Shown here piece after piece: positions 1-7,337 of a DNA stretch of 30,188 nt; position 1 is the first letter of the stretch; every line of letters starts with the position of its first letter. The DNA is from Caldisericota bacterium. GTDB taxonomy: Bacteria; Caldisericota; JANLFM01. The position numbers and the translations under genes were made by a program. The stretch covers positions 1,220-31,407 of the forward strand of contig JANLFM010000014.1 in the NCBI GenBank assembly GCA_024655865.1, read 5' to 3'. The notes under the pieces were generated by a model. That model saw only the letters and a list, made by a program, of their open reading frames with translations, ran no database searches and was not told where the DNA came from.

Positions 1-2
1 TT

Positions 3-170
3 AAGAAATTAAGCCCAAGGCACCAGTCCGTCATATTTTTAAGGTACTTCCAGGACCTGAGCCCCCGGGAGGTGGCGCGCGTGCTGGGGGTTTCTGAGGT
101 GGCCTGCAGGGTAATCACCCACAGAGCTCTCAAAAAGCTAAGGAAAGAGATCGAGGCCCTGGAAAAGTAG
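3..170 (+). CDS. sigma-70 family (ECF-like) factor, C-terminal fragment
   Basis: This is the last 55 codons of a gene that begins before the window; the reading frame is open from base 3 to the TAG at 168-170. The peptide contains LSPREVARVLGVSE followed by a basic helix (HRALKKLRKE). This is the pattern of sigma-70 region 4, the helix-turn-helix that recognises the -35 element. The preceding HQSVIFLRYFQDLS is the usual lead-in of ECF-type factors. No anti-sigma factor gene follows; the next gene starts a separate ribose operon with its own promoter. Another LuxR-like or region-4-only protein cannot be excluded because the N-terminus is missing. Confidence 0.7.
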   Translation, partial: KKLSPRHQSVIFLRYFQDLSPREVARVLGVSEVACRVITHRALKKLRKEIEALEK

Positions 171-293
171 TGTAGCGTGGTCTGCCAGCACCTCCATATG
201 AATCAAGAAAGATAGGAATCGGAAAAGGGACCTAACACCACGGGACTGAGTAGCCCTGAGAGTGTAGAGTTTTTCAATCAGGTTTTTCGGATA

Positions 294-322
294 TTGACAA
301 TTTCCTTTTCCCCTTTTATGTT
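294..322 (+). promoter_or_regulatory. sigma-A-type promoter of the ribose operon
   Basis: TTGACA at 294-299 is a perfect -35 box. A 17-base spacer separates it from TATGTT at 317-322, a four-of-six match to TATAAT. Transcription would start near 329-330, only about 14 bases before the ATG at 344, so the leader is nearly absent. The -10 box overlaps the left arm of the inverted-repeat operator. Confidence 0.65.
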
Positions 323-345
323 ATCGTTAACGGGAACGATAACAT
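318..345. promoter_or_regulatory. LacI-family operator overlapping promoter and start codon
   Basis: This is a perfect 11-bp inverted repeat, ATGTTATCGTT, six spacer bases, then AACGATAACAT. It covers the -10 box, the likely transcription start and the first two bases of the regulator's ATG. Its position and symmetry fit a LacI-family dimer site that represses its own operon when sugar is absent. The assignment to the adjacent regulator is inferred from position. Confidence 0.7.
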
Positions 346-1366
346 GTTAAATGCGGGGAGCAAGAGAATCACAATCAGGGATGTCGCCAAGAAGGCGGGC
401 GTCTCCGCACAGACCGTTTCCCGGGTACTGAATCAGCGACCGGATGTTGCCCCCCAAACCCGGGAAAAGGTGCTGCAAGCGATAGCTGATTTGAACTATC
501 GGCCCTCGGGAATCGCTCGCAGCCTGCGCCTGAAAAGTACGGGCACGATCGGGCTGATAGTGCCTGACTCCTCAAACCCCTTTTTTGCAGAACTGGGACG
601 TGCCATCGAGAAAACCGCTTTTGAAAATGGTTGCTCTGTGATCCTGTGCAATTCCGATGGCGATTTAGAAAGAGAATCATTTTACATTGAAGCTCTGGTC
701 TCCAAACAGGTTGACGGCTTGATCATCGTGGGCGCCAACCGAGCCTCGAGAAAGAATCCCATCCTCGATGGCAGCCTGCCCGTGGTCGTGGTGGATCGTG
801 ACCTCAATGGAGAAAGATTTGACACTGTGCTTGCGGATAACCTTGAGGGAGGGAAAAAGGGTACCTCTTACCTGATTGCGCTGGGCCATGAGCGCATTGC
901 TTTCATTGCGGGACCATCCGGACTGCCTACAAGCGCAGCCCGCCTGCGCGGTTATCGCCGTGCCCTGGAGGAACACGGAATCGCCTTCCAGAAAGAGCTT
1001 GTGGTCTCTGGAGATTTTCGCTATCAGGGAAGCTACCGGGCAATGGAAAAGCTCCTTAAGTTAACTCCTCCGCCTACGGCAGTTTTTGCCGCCAATGACA
1101 TGATGGCCGTAGGGGCCATTGCTTGCATTCGCGATCATTATCTTAGGGTTCCCGAAGACATTTCCGTGATAGGTTTCGATGATATCCCCCTGGCTTCTTT
1201 TTTAAACCCCAAGCTCACCACTATCGCCCAGCCCAGAGGGGAAATGGGAAGGATGGCTGTGACGATGCTGATGGAGAGGCTCCAGGATCGCAACCTTCCC
1301 GCCAGGCGCTACGTGCTTCCCGTGACCCTTGTGGAAAGGGAATCCTGCTCCAGGAGGAATCAATGA
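344..1366 (+). CDS. LacI/GalR-family transcriptional regulator, probably ribose-responsive (RbsR-like)
   Basis: This 340-residue protein has the LacI-family helix-turn-helix at residues 9-30 (ITIRDVAKKAGVSAQTVSRV), a hinge helix near 50-60, then a periplasmic-binding-protein-like sensor domain (GLIVPDSSNPFFAELGR, later VIGFDDIPLASFLNP). Family members bind palindromic operators and release them on binding a sugar or derivative. It is first in an operon with ribokinase, ribose pyranase and a ribose-type ABC transporter, so ribose is the likely inducer. The start at 344 was chosen because no other start codon precedes the HTH; it has no clear Shine-Dalgarno and lies inside the operator, suggesting a very short leader. 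Its TGA overlaps the ribokinase ATG. Confidence 0.9.
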   Translation: MLNAGSKRITIRDVAKKAGVSAQTVSRVLNQRPDVAPQTREKVLQAIADLNYRPSGIARSLRLKSTGTIGLIVPDSSNPFFAELGRAIEKTAFENGCSVILCNSDGDLERESFYIEALVSKQVDGLIIVGANRASRKNPILDGSLPVVVVDRDLNGERFDTVLADNLEGGKKGTSYLIALGHERIAFIAGPSGLPTSAARLRGYRRALEEHGIAFQKELVVSGDFRYQGSYRAMEKLLKLTPPPTAVFAANDMMAVGAIACIRDHYLRVPEDISVIGFDDIPLASFLNPKLTTIAQPRGEMGRMAVTMLMERLQDRNLPARRYVLPVTLVERESCSRRNQ

Positions 1367-2289
1367 CCTCCAGGGTTCTGGTTGTGGGCAGCATCAATAT
1401 GGATTTGGTGATCAGGGCTCCCCGATTCCCCCAACCCGGGGAGACGGTCATTGGGGAGGAGTTCGGCACATTCCCGGGAGGCAAGGGAGCCAATCAGGCC
1501 GTGGCCGCAAGGAGGCTGGGAGCTGAGGTGCGCATGATTGGTAAGGTGGGAAACGATTCCTTTGGCCTGAAATTGCGTGAAGGGCTGGCCCAGGAGGGAG
1601 TGGACGTTTCCGGAGTCTCTATCTCTGACAATCAATCCACCGGCGTGGCCCTGATTGTCGTGGACCAAAACGGGCAAAATAGCATCGTGGTCTCCTCGGG
1701 GGCAAACATGAGCCTCTCACCCCAAGACCTGGGGGAACACGAGGAGGATTTTTCCTGGGCCAAGGTCGTCCTTTTCCAGTTGGAATCGCCCCTGGAAACA
1801 GTTTTGGAGGGAATAAAATTGGCTCGAGAAAAAGGGGCTTACGTGATCCTGAATCCCGCACCCGCGCGCTCTTTGCCTCAGGAAATCTGGAAAGAGGTTG
1901 ACCTCCTGGTGCCCAACGAAACCGAGGCCGCCATCCTTGCCAACAATTCCCTCCAGTCCCTGGACCCTGAGAGGGCTGCTCGAGAATTCATAAGAAAAGG
2001 GGTGAAGGAAGTGATTGTCTCCCTGGGGGAGAAAGGGTGCCTTTACACTTCTTCTCAAAAGGTAATTTCCCACCCAGCTTTTAATGTTCAGGCCGTAGAC
2101 TCCACTGCGGCAGGGGATGCCTTTGTGGGGGCGCTTTCCGTAGGTATGGCCCTGGGGTGGAAAATGGAGAGGAGCATTGCCTTCGCTTCCGCAAGCGGGG
2201 CACTTGCTGTGACCAAAAAGGGGGCCCAGTCCTCGCTCCCTTTGAGGGAGGAAGTGGAGGAATTTTTGAGGGTTAGGGGGGTATTTTGA
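1363..2289 (+). CDS. rbsK: ribokinase
   Basis: This 308-residue PfkB-family sugar kinase phosphorylates D-ribose at O5 using ATP, feeding the pentose phosphate pathway. Visible signatures are the N-terminal GSINMDLVIRAPRFPQPGE, the substrate loop GGKGANQAVAARRLG near residues 38-52, NPAPA near 165, VPNETEA near 180, and the anion-hole/catalytic segment DSTAAGDAF with the catalytic Asp at about residue 252. Length matches the family (about 305-310). The ATG overlaps the preceding stop as ATGA and follows a strong AGGAGG. Other PfkB kinases (deoxyribokinase, fructokinase) are possible, but the pyranase and transporter next door favour ribose. Confidence 0.93.
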   Translation: MTSRVLVVGSINMDLVIRAPRFPQPGETVIGEEFGTFPGGKGANQAVAARRLGAEVRMIGKVGNDSFGLKLREGLAQEGVDVSGVSISDNQSTGVALIVVDQNGQNSIVVSSGANMSLSPQDLGEHEEDFSWAKVVLFQLESPLETVLEGIKLAREKGAYVILNPAPARSLPQEIWKEVDLLVPNETEAAILANNSLQSLDPERAAREFIRKGVKEVIVSLGEKGCLYTSSQKVISHPAFNVQAVDSTAAGDAFVGALSVGMALGWKMERSIAFASASGALAVTKKGAQSSLPLREEVEEFLRVRGVF

Positions 2290-2290
2290 G

Positions 2291-2686
2291 ATGAAGAAAA
2301 TCGGAATCCTGAACAGGGAAATATCCGCCGTAATTGCCGGCATGGGGCACAAAGACGCAATTGTCATTGCCGACGCCGGGTTGCCGATCCCGGAAAACGT
2401 GAGGCGCATCGACCTGGCGCTGGAGAAGAACCTTCCCCGATTTCTGGACACGGTCCGGGTGATTTTGAAGGAGCTTCAGGTGGAGGAAGCCATCCTATCA
2501 AGCGAAATGCAAAAGAAAAGCCCGGAAATGAGAAAAGCGCTCCTGGAGCTTTTAGGCCAGGTTCCAATCACAGAAATACCCCACGAGGAATTCAAGACCC
2601 TTGTGGGGAAGTCCAAAGCGGTGGTGCGCACGGGAGAATTTACTCCCTACGCCAATGTGATCTTGATTGGAGGAGTGATTTTTTGA
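2291..2686 (+). CDS. rbsD: D-ribose pyranase
   Basis: This 131-residue RbsD/FucU-family mutarotase converts the pyranose to the furanose form of ribose, the form used by ribokinase. The N-terminus MKKIGILNREISAVIAGMGH places the conserved His at residue 20. ADAGLPIP and the C-terminal YANVILIGGVIF are also family hallmarks. The ATG lies one base after the ribokinase stop, and its end overlaps the TTG start of the next gene, so all three are probably translationally coupled. Confidence 0.93.
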   Translation: MKKIGILNREISAVIAGMGHKDAIVIADAGLPIPENVRRIDLALEKNLPRFLDTVRVILKELQVEEAILSSEMQKKSPEMRKALLELLGQVPITEIPHEEFKTLVGKSKAVVRTGEFTPYANVILIGGVIF

Positions 2687-3639
2687 TATCTGAGGAGACC
2701 CTCAGGCTGAGGAGAGTAAACTGGAGGATCTTTTTCCGGCGGTACGGAATAGTTATCTCATTCCTTCTCCTCTGCCTGGTGCTCTCTTTATTATCGGACA
2801 GATTTTTGACCTGGACGAACATCCTCAACGTGTTGCGCCAATCCTCGATTAACGGGATCATTGCCGTGGGTATGACCATGGTGATTTTGACTGCAGGGAT
2901 CGACCTTTCCGTGGGGGCAATCTTGGCTTTAACCTGTGTGGTCACCGCAGATCTACTGCAGAAGGGCCTTCCAGTGCCCCTGGCCATGCTCACAGGTTTG
3001 GCCTTAGGAGCGGCGCTGGGGATGTTCTCCGGTCTGCTTGTCAGCCGTCTGCACATACCACCCTTCATCGCCACCCTGGGGCTTATGACCGTATCCCGGG
3101 GTCTGGCACTGACCTACACGCAGGGAAGGCCGATCACTGCCCTTCCAGCTTCCTTCGATTTCCTGGGAGCGGGCTCCATCGGTCCCATACCGATGCCCAT
3201 CATTGTGGCCGGGTTGATTTTCCTGATCGGCTACTTCATCCTGGCCCGCACCAACCTGGGCTTTTACATATACGCCCTGGGAGACAATCCAATGGCGGCA
3301 AGGCTCTCGGGAATCTCCGTGAATAAGGTCATCCTCTTCGTTTACGCCCTTTCTGGCTTTCTCTCGGCTCTGGCAGGGATGGTTTTAACCGGCAGGCTCG
3401 ATTCTGCGCAACCTACTGCGGGTTACGGTTATGAGTTCGACGCCATTGCAGCCGTGGTCGTGGGCGGAACGAGCCTCGCTGGAGGGGAAGGTGGCCTTTT
3501 CGGTACTTTGGTAGGTGCCCTGCTGATCGGGGTTTTGAATAACGGGTTGAATCTTTTGAATGTCTCCGCGCTCTGGGAAGGAGTGGTGAAAGGGGCAGTG
3601 ATTGCCCTGGCTTTGTTGCTTTACCGCGCGGTTAAGTGA
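2683..3639 (+). CDS. rbsC: ribose-type ABC transporter permease 1
   Basis: This 318-residue polytopic membrane protein of the RbsC/BPD_transp_2 family forms part of the transmembrane channel for sugar import. Hydrophobic segments run from residue 22 to the C-terminus. The family signature MTMVILTAGIDLSVGAI is present near residues 65-80, and the cytoplasmic coupling region reads VVVGGTSLAGGEGG near 262-275. The start is TTG at 2683 overlapping the rbsD stop (TTGA), with GGAGG about nine bases upstream. A second, distinct permease of the same family follows the ATPase gene, which is unusual for a ribose operon. Confidence 0.9.
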   Translation: MISEETLRLRRVNWRIFFRRYGIVISFLLLCLVLSLLSDRFLTWTNILNVLRQSSINGIIAVGMTMVILTAGIDLSVGAILALTCVVTADLLQKGLPVPLAMLTGLALGAALGMFSGLLVSRLHIPPFIATLGLMTVSRGLALTYTQGRPITALPASFDFLGAGSIGPIPMPIIVAGLIFLIGYFILARTNLGFYIYALGDNPMAARLSGISVNKVILFVYALSGFLSALAGMVLTGRLDSAQPTAGYGYEFDAIAAVVVGGTSLAGGEGGLFGTLVGALLIGVLNNGLNLLNVSALWEGVVKGAVIALALLLYRAVK

Positions 3640-3724
3640 ATTTGCTGAAGGGAGGTGAAAATCTGGTTTGACACCAGAGCGAGGGAAGCGAAGTTGAAAA
3701 AATTTTGGAAGGGAGGTTAAAGAA

Positions 3725-4678
3725 ATGAAAAAGTTCCTGATTTTGGCGCTGAGCCTGGTTTTGATTGGAGGGCTTCTGGCTTCCTGTGCACCAAGCCAGC
3801 CTTCTCCTTCTCCCACCACGACGTCCCCATCTCCTACCCCCACGGCCAAAAAGATTACTCTGGGCCTAGTGCTCTCCACCCTGAACAACCCCTTCTTCGT
3901 TACTTTGAGGGATGGAGCTCAAGCTGAAGCCAACAAGCTGGGCGTTACGCTGATAGTCATGGATTCCCAGAACGATTCCGCCAAAGAAGCTTCCAATATA
4001 GAGGACCTGATTTCCCGCAAGGTGGACGCCATTTTGGTGAACCCCACCGATGCGGACGCTGTGGTTCCCTCGATCAAGAAAGCTAATGACGCTAAGATCC
4101 CTGTATTCACCATCGACCGCGGTGCTAACGGTGGCGTAATCGTGAGCCACATCGCATCCGACAACGTTGCCGGTGGGAAAATGGCCGGAGAGTATCTGGC
4201 AAAAGCCCTGAACGGAAAAGGTAAAGTCGTGGAGTTAGAAGGAATTGCCGGAACATCCGCTGCCCGTGATCGTGGCCAGGGATTCAACGAAGTAATGAAG
4301 AACTACCCCGACATCCAGATCGTAGCCAGACAAACGGCAGACTTCGATAGGGCTAAAGGGCTCTCGGTGTTTGAGAACATCCTCACCGCTCAGCCGGAGA
4401 TCAATGGAGTGTTCGCGCACAACGACGAGATGGTCCTGGGAGCGATTCAAGCCGCAGAGGCTGCTGGCCGCACGGGAATCATTTTCGTGGGTTTCGATGC
4501 TATTGACGATGCCATAAAGGCCGTCAAGGACGGGAAACTCGCCGCCACTGTTCAGCAGCAACCCGCCCTGATGGGACAGCTGGGCGTCCAGACAGCAGTT
4601 GATTACCTGAATGGCAAAACAGTCGAGAAGTACATCCCTGTTCCTTTGAAACTAATCACCAAAGAGAACGCGCCGTAA
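3725..4678 (+). CDS. rbsB: ribose-type ABC transporter substrate-binding lipoprotein
   Basis: This 317-residue periplasmic-binding-protein family I protein captures the sugar outside the membrane. The N-terminus MKKFLILALSLVLIGGLLAS ends at Cys21 in a lipobox (LLASC), so it is a lipid-anchored protein. A Ser/Pro/Thr linker to about residue 42 follows. The binding fold begins with LGLVLSTLNNPFFVTLRDGA, and later NPTDADAV and FVGFDAIDDA match RbsB proteins. It has a good GGGAGG ribosome site. An 85-base gap separates it from permease 1, and a strong palindrome follows it, both consistent with its mRNA segment being made or kept in excess over the membrane subunits. Confidence 0.92.
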   Translation: MKKFLILALSLVLIGGLLASCAPSQPSPSPTTTSPSPTPTAKKITLGLVLSTLNNPFFVTLRDGAQAEANKLGVTLIVMDSQNDSAKEASNIEDLISRKVDAILVNPTDADAVVPSIKKANDAKIPVFTIDRGANGGVIVSHIASDNVAGGKMAGEYLAKALNGKGKVVELEGIAGTSAARDRGQGFNEVMKNYPDIQIVARQTADFDRAKGLSVFENILTAQPEINGVFAHNDEMVLGAIQAAEAAGRTGIIFVGFDAIDDAIKAVKDGKLAATVQQQPALMGQLGVQTAVDYLNGKTVEKYIPVPLKLITKENAP

Positions 4679-4686
4679 ATCGAAAT

Positions 4687-4710
4687 GGGGGCGGATTTAA
4701 ATCCGCCCCC
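4687..4710. terminator. perfect 24-bp palindrome between binding-protein and ATPase genes (leaky terminator or mRNA-stabilising hairpin)
   Basis: GGGGGCGGATTT is followed directly by its exact reverse complement AAATCCGCCCCC. In RNA this folds into a very stable GC-rich stem. The downstream bases AGACTTTCTT contain only a broken T-run, so this is not a clean intrinsic terminator. It lies 8 bases after the rbsB stop and 24 before the rbsA start. Similar intercistronic hairpins in binding-protein operons protect or partly terminate the upstream message. Which of the two applies here is inference. Confidence 0.7.
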
Positions 4711-4734
4711 AGACTTTCTTCAAAGGGGATAATT

Positions 4735-6261
4735 TTGGCTGAGGAGAAGAAAATCACAACGGACGAGATTCTCTTGGAGATGAAGGGCATCTCCAAGAGT
4801 TTCCCCGGAGTGCAGGCTTTGAAAAATGTGGATTTCGTCCTGCGCCGCGGGGAAATTCACGGGCTGGTTGGAGAAAACGGAGCCGGAAAAACTACCCTGA
4901 TGAGGATCCTCACGGGGGTCCTGCCTAAGGATTCCGGGACCATCATCCTCAAGGGAAAGCCCGTGCACATTGAAAACCCCAGGCATGCCCAGCTTTTGGG
5001 AATCAGCGTCATTCACCAGGAGCTCTCCGTTCTGCCTAACTTGACCGTCGGCCAGAACATTATGCTCGGGAGGGAACCGCGCTCCTTTCTCCCTTTCCTC
5101 GTGGATTGGAAAAAACTCTATCGGGCCTCGCTGGAGCACCTCCAGAGGCTGAATGTGGACATTGATCCCCGGACGCCAATCTCAGAGCTTTCCGTTGCCC
5201 AGCGCCAGATGGTGGAAATTGCCCGGGCACTCTCCTTCAAGGCAGACATCATCGTGATGGATGAGCCGACCTCCGCCCTGACGGAAAAGGAAATCGAGTC
5301 CCTCTTTTCCCTGATGCGCTCCCTGAGAGAGCAGGGAATTTCCATTATCTTCATCTCTCATAAGTTAGAGGAGATCTTTAGCATCGTGGACCGGGTGACG
5401 GTACTCAGAGACGGTGCCCTCGTGGGGAGTATGCCCATTTCAGAGGTTAAAACGGAAGAAGTCGTCAAAATGATGGTGGGAAGAGAGTTAGGGGAGATGT
5501 TTCCCAAGGATTCGGTCCCCCAGAAAGAAGTGGTCCTTTCCGTGCGCAATTTAAAAAGAGGGAAAGAGCTCAGAGGGGTAAGCTTCGACCTGCGCAGGGG
5601 GGAAATTCTGGGACTCGCTGGTCTTGTAGGTTCCGGGCGCACCTTTGTAGCCCGCGCAATTTTTGGCGCCGACCCCCTGGAGGAAGGGGAGATCCTGATT
5701 GAGGGCAAAAAGGTGCACATCGGTTCACCTCAGGAGGCTATTTCCCTGGGAATTGGCTTCCTTCCGGAGGACCGAAAAGCCCAGGGGCTCTTTTTAGGAC
5801 TGCCTCTGAGCCACAACATCGGCATCACGGGGCTGAAAAGGCTTTCCTTATTTGGCGTGGTTATCTTCCGCAAGCTGAAAGAGCTGGCGCTTAACTTTGT
5901 GAACAAATTGAGAATCAGGACCCCAAACATTTCCCAGCTCGTTCGAAACCTTTCCGGAGGCACCCAGCAAAAGGTTATTCTGGCAAGATGGCTTTCCTTG
6001 AAACCCAGGATCCTGATCCTGGATGAGCCTACCAGAGGAATCGATGTGGGCGCCAAGGCCGAAATCCACGCTATTATGAGTGAGCTGGCAAAGGAAGGAG
6101 TGGCCATCCTGATGATTTCCTCGGAACTGCCGGAGGTTCTGGGAGTAAGCGACAGAATTCTGGTAATGCACGAGGGGCGGATCGTTGGGGAATTTACAAG
6201 GGAGGAAGCCACTCAGGACAGGATAATGCTCTGCGCTACAGGAGGCGCCAACAATGGCTAA
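4735..6261 (+). CDS. rbsA: ribose-type ABC transporter ATP-binding protein (duplicated ATPase)
   Basis: This 508-residue protein carries two fused ABC ATPase domains, as in RbsA/MglA/XylG importers, and powers sugar uptake. The first half has Walker A GENGAGKTT (about residues 43-51), a weak signature LSVAQRQ and Walker B IIVMDEPTSA. The second half has the degenerate Walker A LVGSGR, an intact LSGGTQQK signature and Walker B LILDEPTRG. Asymmetric halves of this kind are normal for the family. The start is TTG at 4735 after AAAGGGGA; a downstream ATG would lose only about 15 residues. It overlaps the next permease gene by 8 bases. Confidence 0.92.
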   Translation: MAEEKKITTDEILLEMKGISKSFPGVQALKNVDFVLRRGEIHGLVGENGAGKTTLMRILTGVLPKDSGTIILKGKPVHIENPRHAQLLGISVIHQELSVLPNLTVGQNIMLGREPRSFLPFLVDWKKLYRASLEHLQRLNVDIDPRTPISELSVAQRQMVEIARALSFKADIIVMDEPTSALTEKEIESLFSLMRSLREQGISIIFISHKLEEIFSIVDRVTVLRDGALVGSMPISEVKTEEVVKMMVGRELGEMFPKDSVPQKEVVLSVRNLKRGKELRGVSFDLRRGEILGLAGLVGSGRTFVARAIFGADPLEEGEILIEGKKVHIGSPQEAISLGIGFLPEDRKAQGLFLGLPLSHNIGITGLKRLSLFGVVIFRKLKELALNFVNKLRIRTPNISQLVRNLSGGTQQKVILARWLSLKPRILILDEPTRGIDVGAKAEIHAIMSELAKEGVAILMISSELPEVLGVSDRILVMHEGRIVGEFTREEATQDRIMLCATGGANNG

Positions 6262-7222
6262 GGAAATGAGAATTGAGGGAAGGGAACTTTTAAGAAAGTC
6301 CTCCGTCTACCTGATCCTCATTCTCCTCCTTTTGACCTTTTCCATTCTCTCCCCCCGGTTTCTCACTGCCAGCAATTTGATCAACGTGCTCCTCCAGACC
6401 TCCATCGTGGCTATGCTGGCGATCGGACAGACTGTGGTCATGCTCACTGCGGGAATCGACCTCTCGGTGGGAATGGTGGGGATTCTCTGCGGGGCCATTG
6501 CCGCTGGCCTGGCTACGGGCTACGGTTTTGGGTTAAACCTGGGGACCGTCCCTGCTTTTCTCCTCACCTTAATCTTAGGATCGGTCATTGGAGGTGTAAG
6601 TGGCCTCCTCATTGTATTTGGAAACCTTCCTCCATTTGTGGCTACCCTGGCAATGATGGCGGTGGCCCGAGGGCTCACCCTGGTTTTCACTCAAGGAAAA
6701 CCTATAGCTGGCCTTCCGGAGGATTTCGTTTTTGTGGGCTCAGGCAGCGTTCTGGGGATTCCCTTCCCGGTAATCTTGCTTTTTGTGGCGGTGGTCCTGG
6801 CGTACCTGCTTCTTGCGCGTACCGCTTTTGGCCTGCACATTTACGCTATTGGGGGGAACAAGGAGATGGCCAGGCTGGCCGGGGTGAACGTGCGTCGGGT
6901 GGAGTTAGGTGCGTACATCATTTCTGGGCTCACCGCCGCCTTTGCCGGGTTAATTTTGACAGGAAGGCTGGCCTCCGCACAGCCCAACGTCGGGGCAGAG
7001 CTTAACCTGGAATCCATTGCGGCCTGCGTCCTCGGTGGGACAAGCCTGTTCGGGGGCACGGGGAACGTGCTCAAGACCATCGTTGGGGCTCTGATCATGG
7101 GAACCCTGGCAAACGGGATGAACCTCTTAGGAATTCCCTCCTATCCCCAGCTCGTGATCAAGGGACTGGTCTTCATCGCTGCGGTGACGCTGGACATTCT
7201 CTCCACGCGGAAAAGAGCCTGA
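6254..7222 (+). CDS. ribose-type ABC transporter permease 2
   Basis: This 322-residue RbsC-family permease overlaps the ATPase gene by 8 bases. It shows the same signature as permease 1 (TVVMLTAGIDLSVGMV near residues 58-73) and coupling region (VLGGTSLFGGTG near 263-274). The two differ widely elsewhere, for instance in the loop after the fourth hydrophobic segment. Both genes look intact. Either the two products form a heterodimeric channel or each pairs with itself to widen substrate range. It is the last gene of the operon. Confidence 0.9.
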   Translation: MAKEMRIEGRELLRKSSVYLILILLLLTFSILSPRFLTASNLINVLLQTSIVAMLAIGQTVVMLTAGIDLSVGMVGILCGAIAAGLATGYGFGLNLGTVPAFLLTLILGSVIGGVSGLLIVFGNLPPFVATLAMMAVARGLTLVFTQGKPIAGLPEDFVFVGSGSVLGIPFPVILLFVAVVLAYLLLARTAFGLHIYAIGGNKEMARLAGVNVRRVELGAYIISGLTAAFAGLILTGRLASAQPNVGAELNLESIAACVLGGTSLFGGTGNVLKTIVGALIMGTLANGMNLLGIPSYPQLVIKGLVFIAAVTLDILSTRKRA

Positions 7223-7289
7223 ATACAGTTTTTCATTCTTAACTTTTTCTTTCTTAATCTTTCTCTTTCAAGAACCTGATGCCTTGCTG
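7223..7289 (+). other. pyrimidine-rich intergenic tract after the ribose operon
   Basis: Most of 7228-7271 is T and C with very few G residues, made of repeated TTTCTTTCTT-like blocks. There is no hairpin in front of it, so it is not an intrinsic terminator. G-poor, C-containing RNA of this sort is a feature of Rho entry sites, so Rho-dependent termination of the operon is possible but unproven. Confidence 0.35.
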
Positions 7290-7319
7290 TTGACATATTT
7301 TAGGACTACCTAATAAAAT
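7290..7319 (+). promoter_or_regulatory. promoter of the iron-uptake operon
   Basis: A perfect -35 TTGACA lies at 7290-7295, and a five-of-six -10 TAAAAT at 7314-7319 follows an 18-base spacer. Transcription would start around 7325-7327, about a dozen bases before the ATG at 7338. One operator lies in the spacer and a second covers the start region, so a bound repressor would block RNA polymerase directly. Confidence 0.65.
7300..7313. promoter_or_regulatory. DtxR-family operator, site 1
   Basis: TTAGG, ACTA, CCTAA is a perfect 5+5 inverted repeat with a 4-base centre. It resembles the TTAGG...CCTAA core known for DtxR/IdeR-type iron repressors. It lies between the -35 and -10 boxes of the promoter for the DtxR-like gene. 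Confidence 0.72.
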
Positions 7320-7322
7320 AAA

Positions 7323-7336
7323 TTAGGCGATCCTAA
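7323..7336. promoter_or_regulatory. DtxR-family operator, site 2
   Basis: TTAGG, CGAT, CCTAA repeats the arms of site 1 exactly, with its centre 23 bp away, about two helical turns. It ends one base before the regulator's ATG and occupies the place where a ribosome-binding site would be expected. It covers the likely transcription start. Confidence 0.72.
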
Positions 7337-7337
7337 A

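Noticed and set aside
3668-3673. TTGACA upstream of the binding-protein gene
   Set aside because: No acceptable -10 box lies 16-18 bases downstream, so an internal promoter is not supported.
3654-3722. 22-codon GTG ORF between permease 1 and the binding-protein gene
   Set aside because: The GTG lies directly against the GGGAGG with no spacing and the peptide has no support; it is more likely leader sequence.
4687-4710. The 24-bp palindrome as a full transcription terminator
   Set aside because: The T-run after it is broken and the operon continues with genes needed for the same transporter, so only partial termination or RNA protection is likely.
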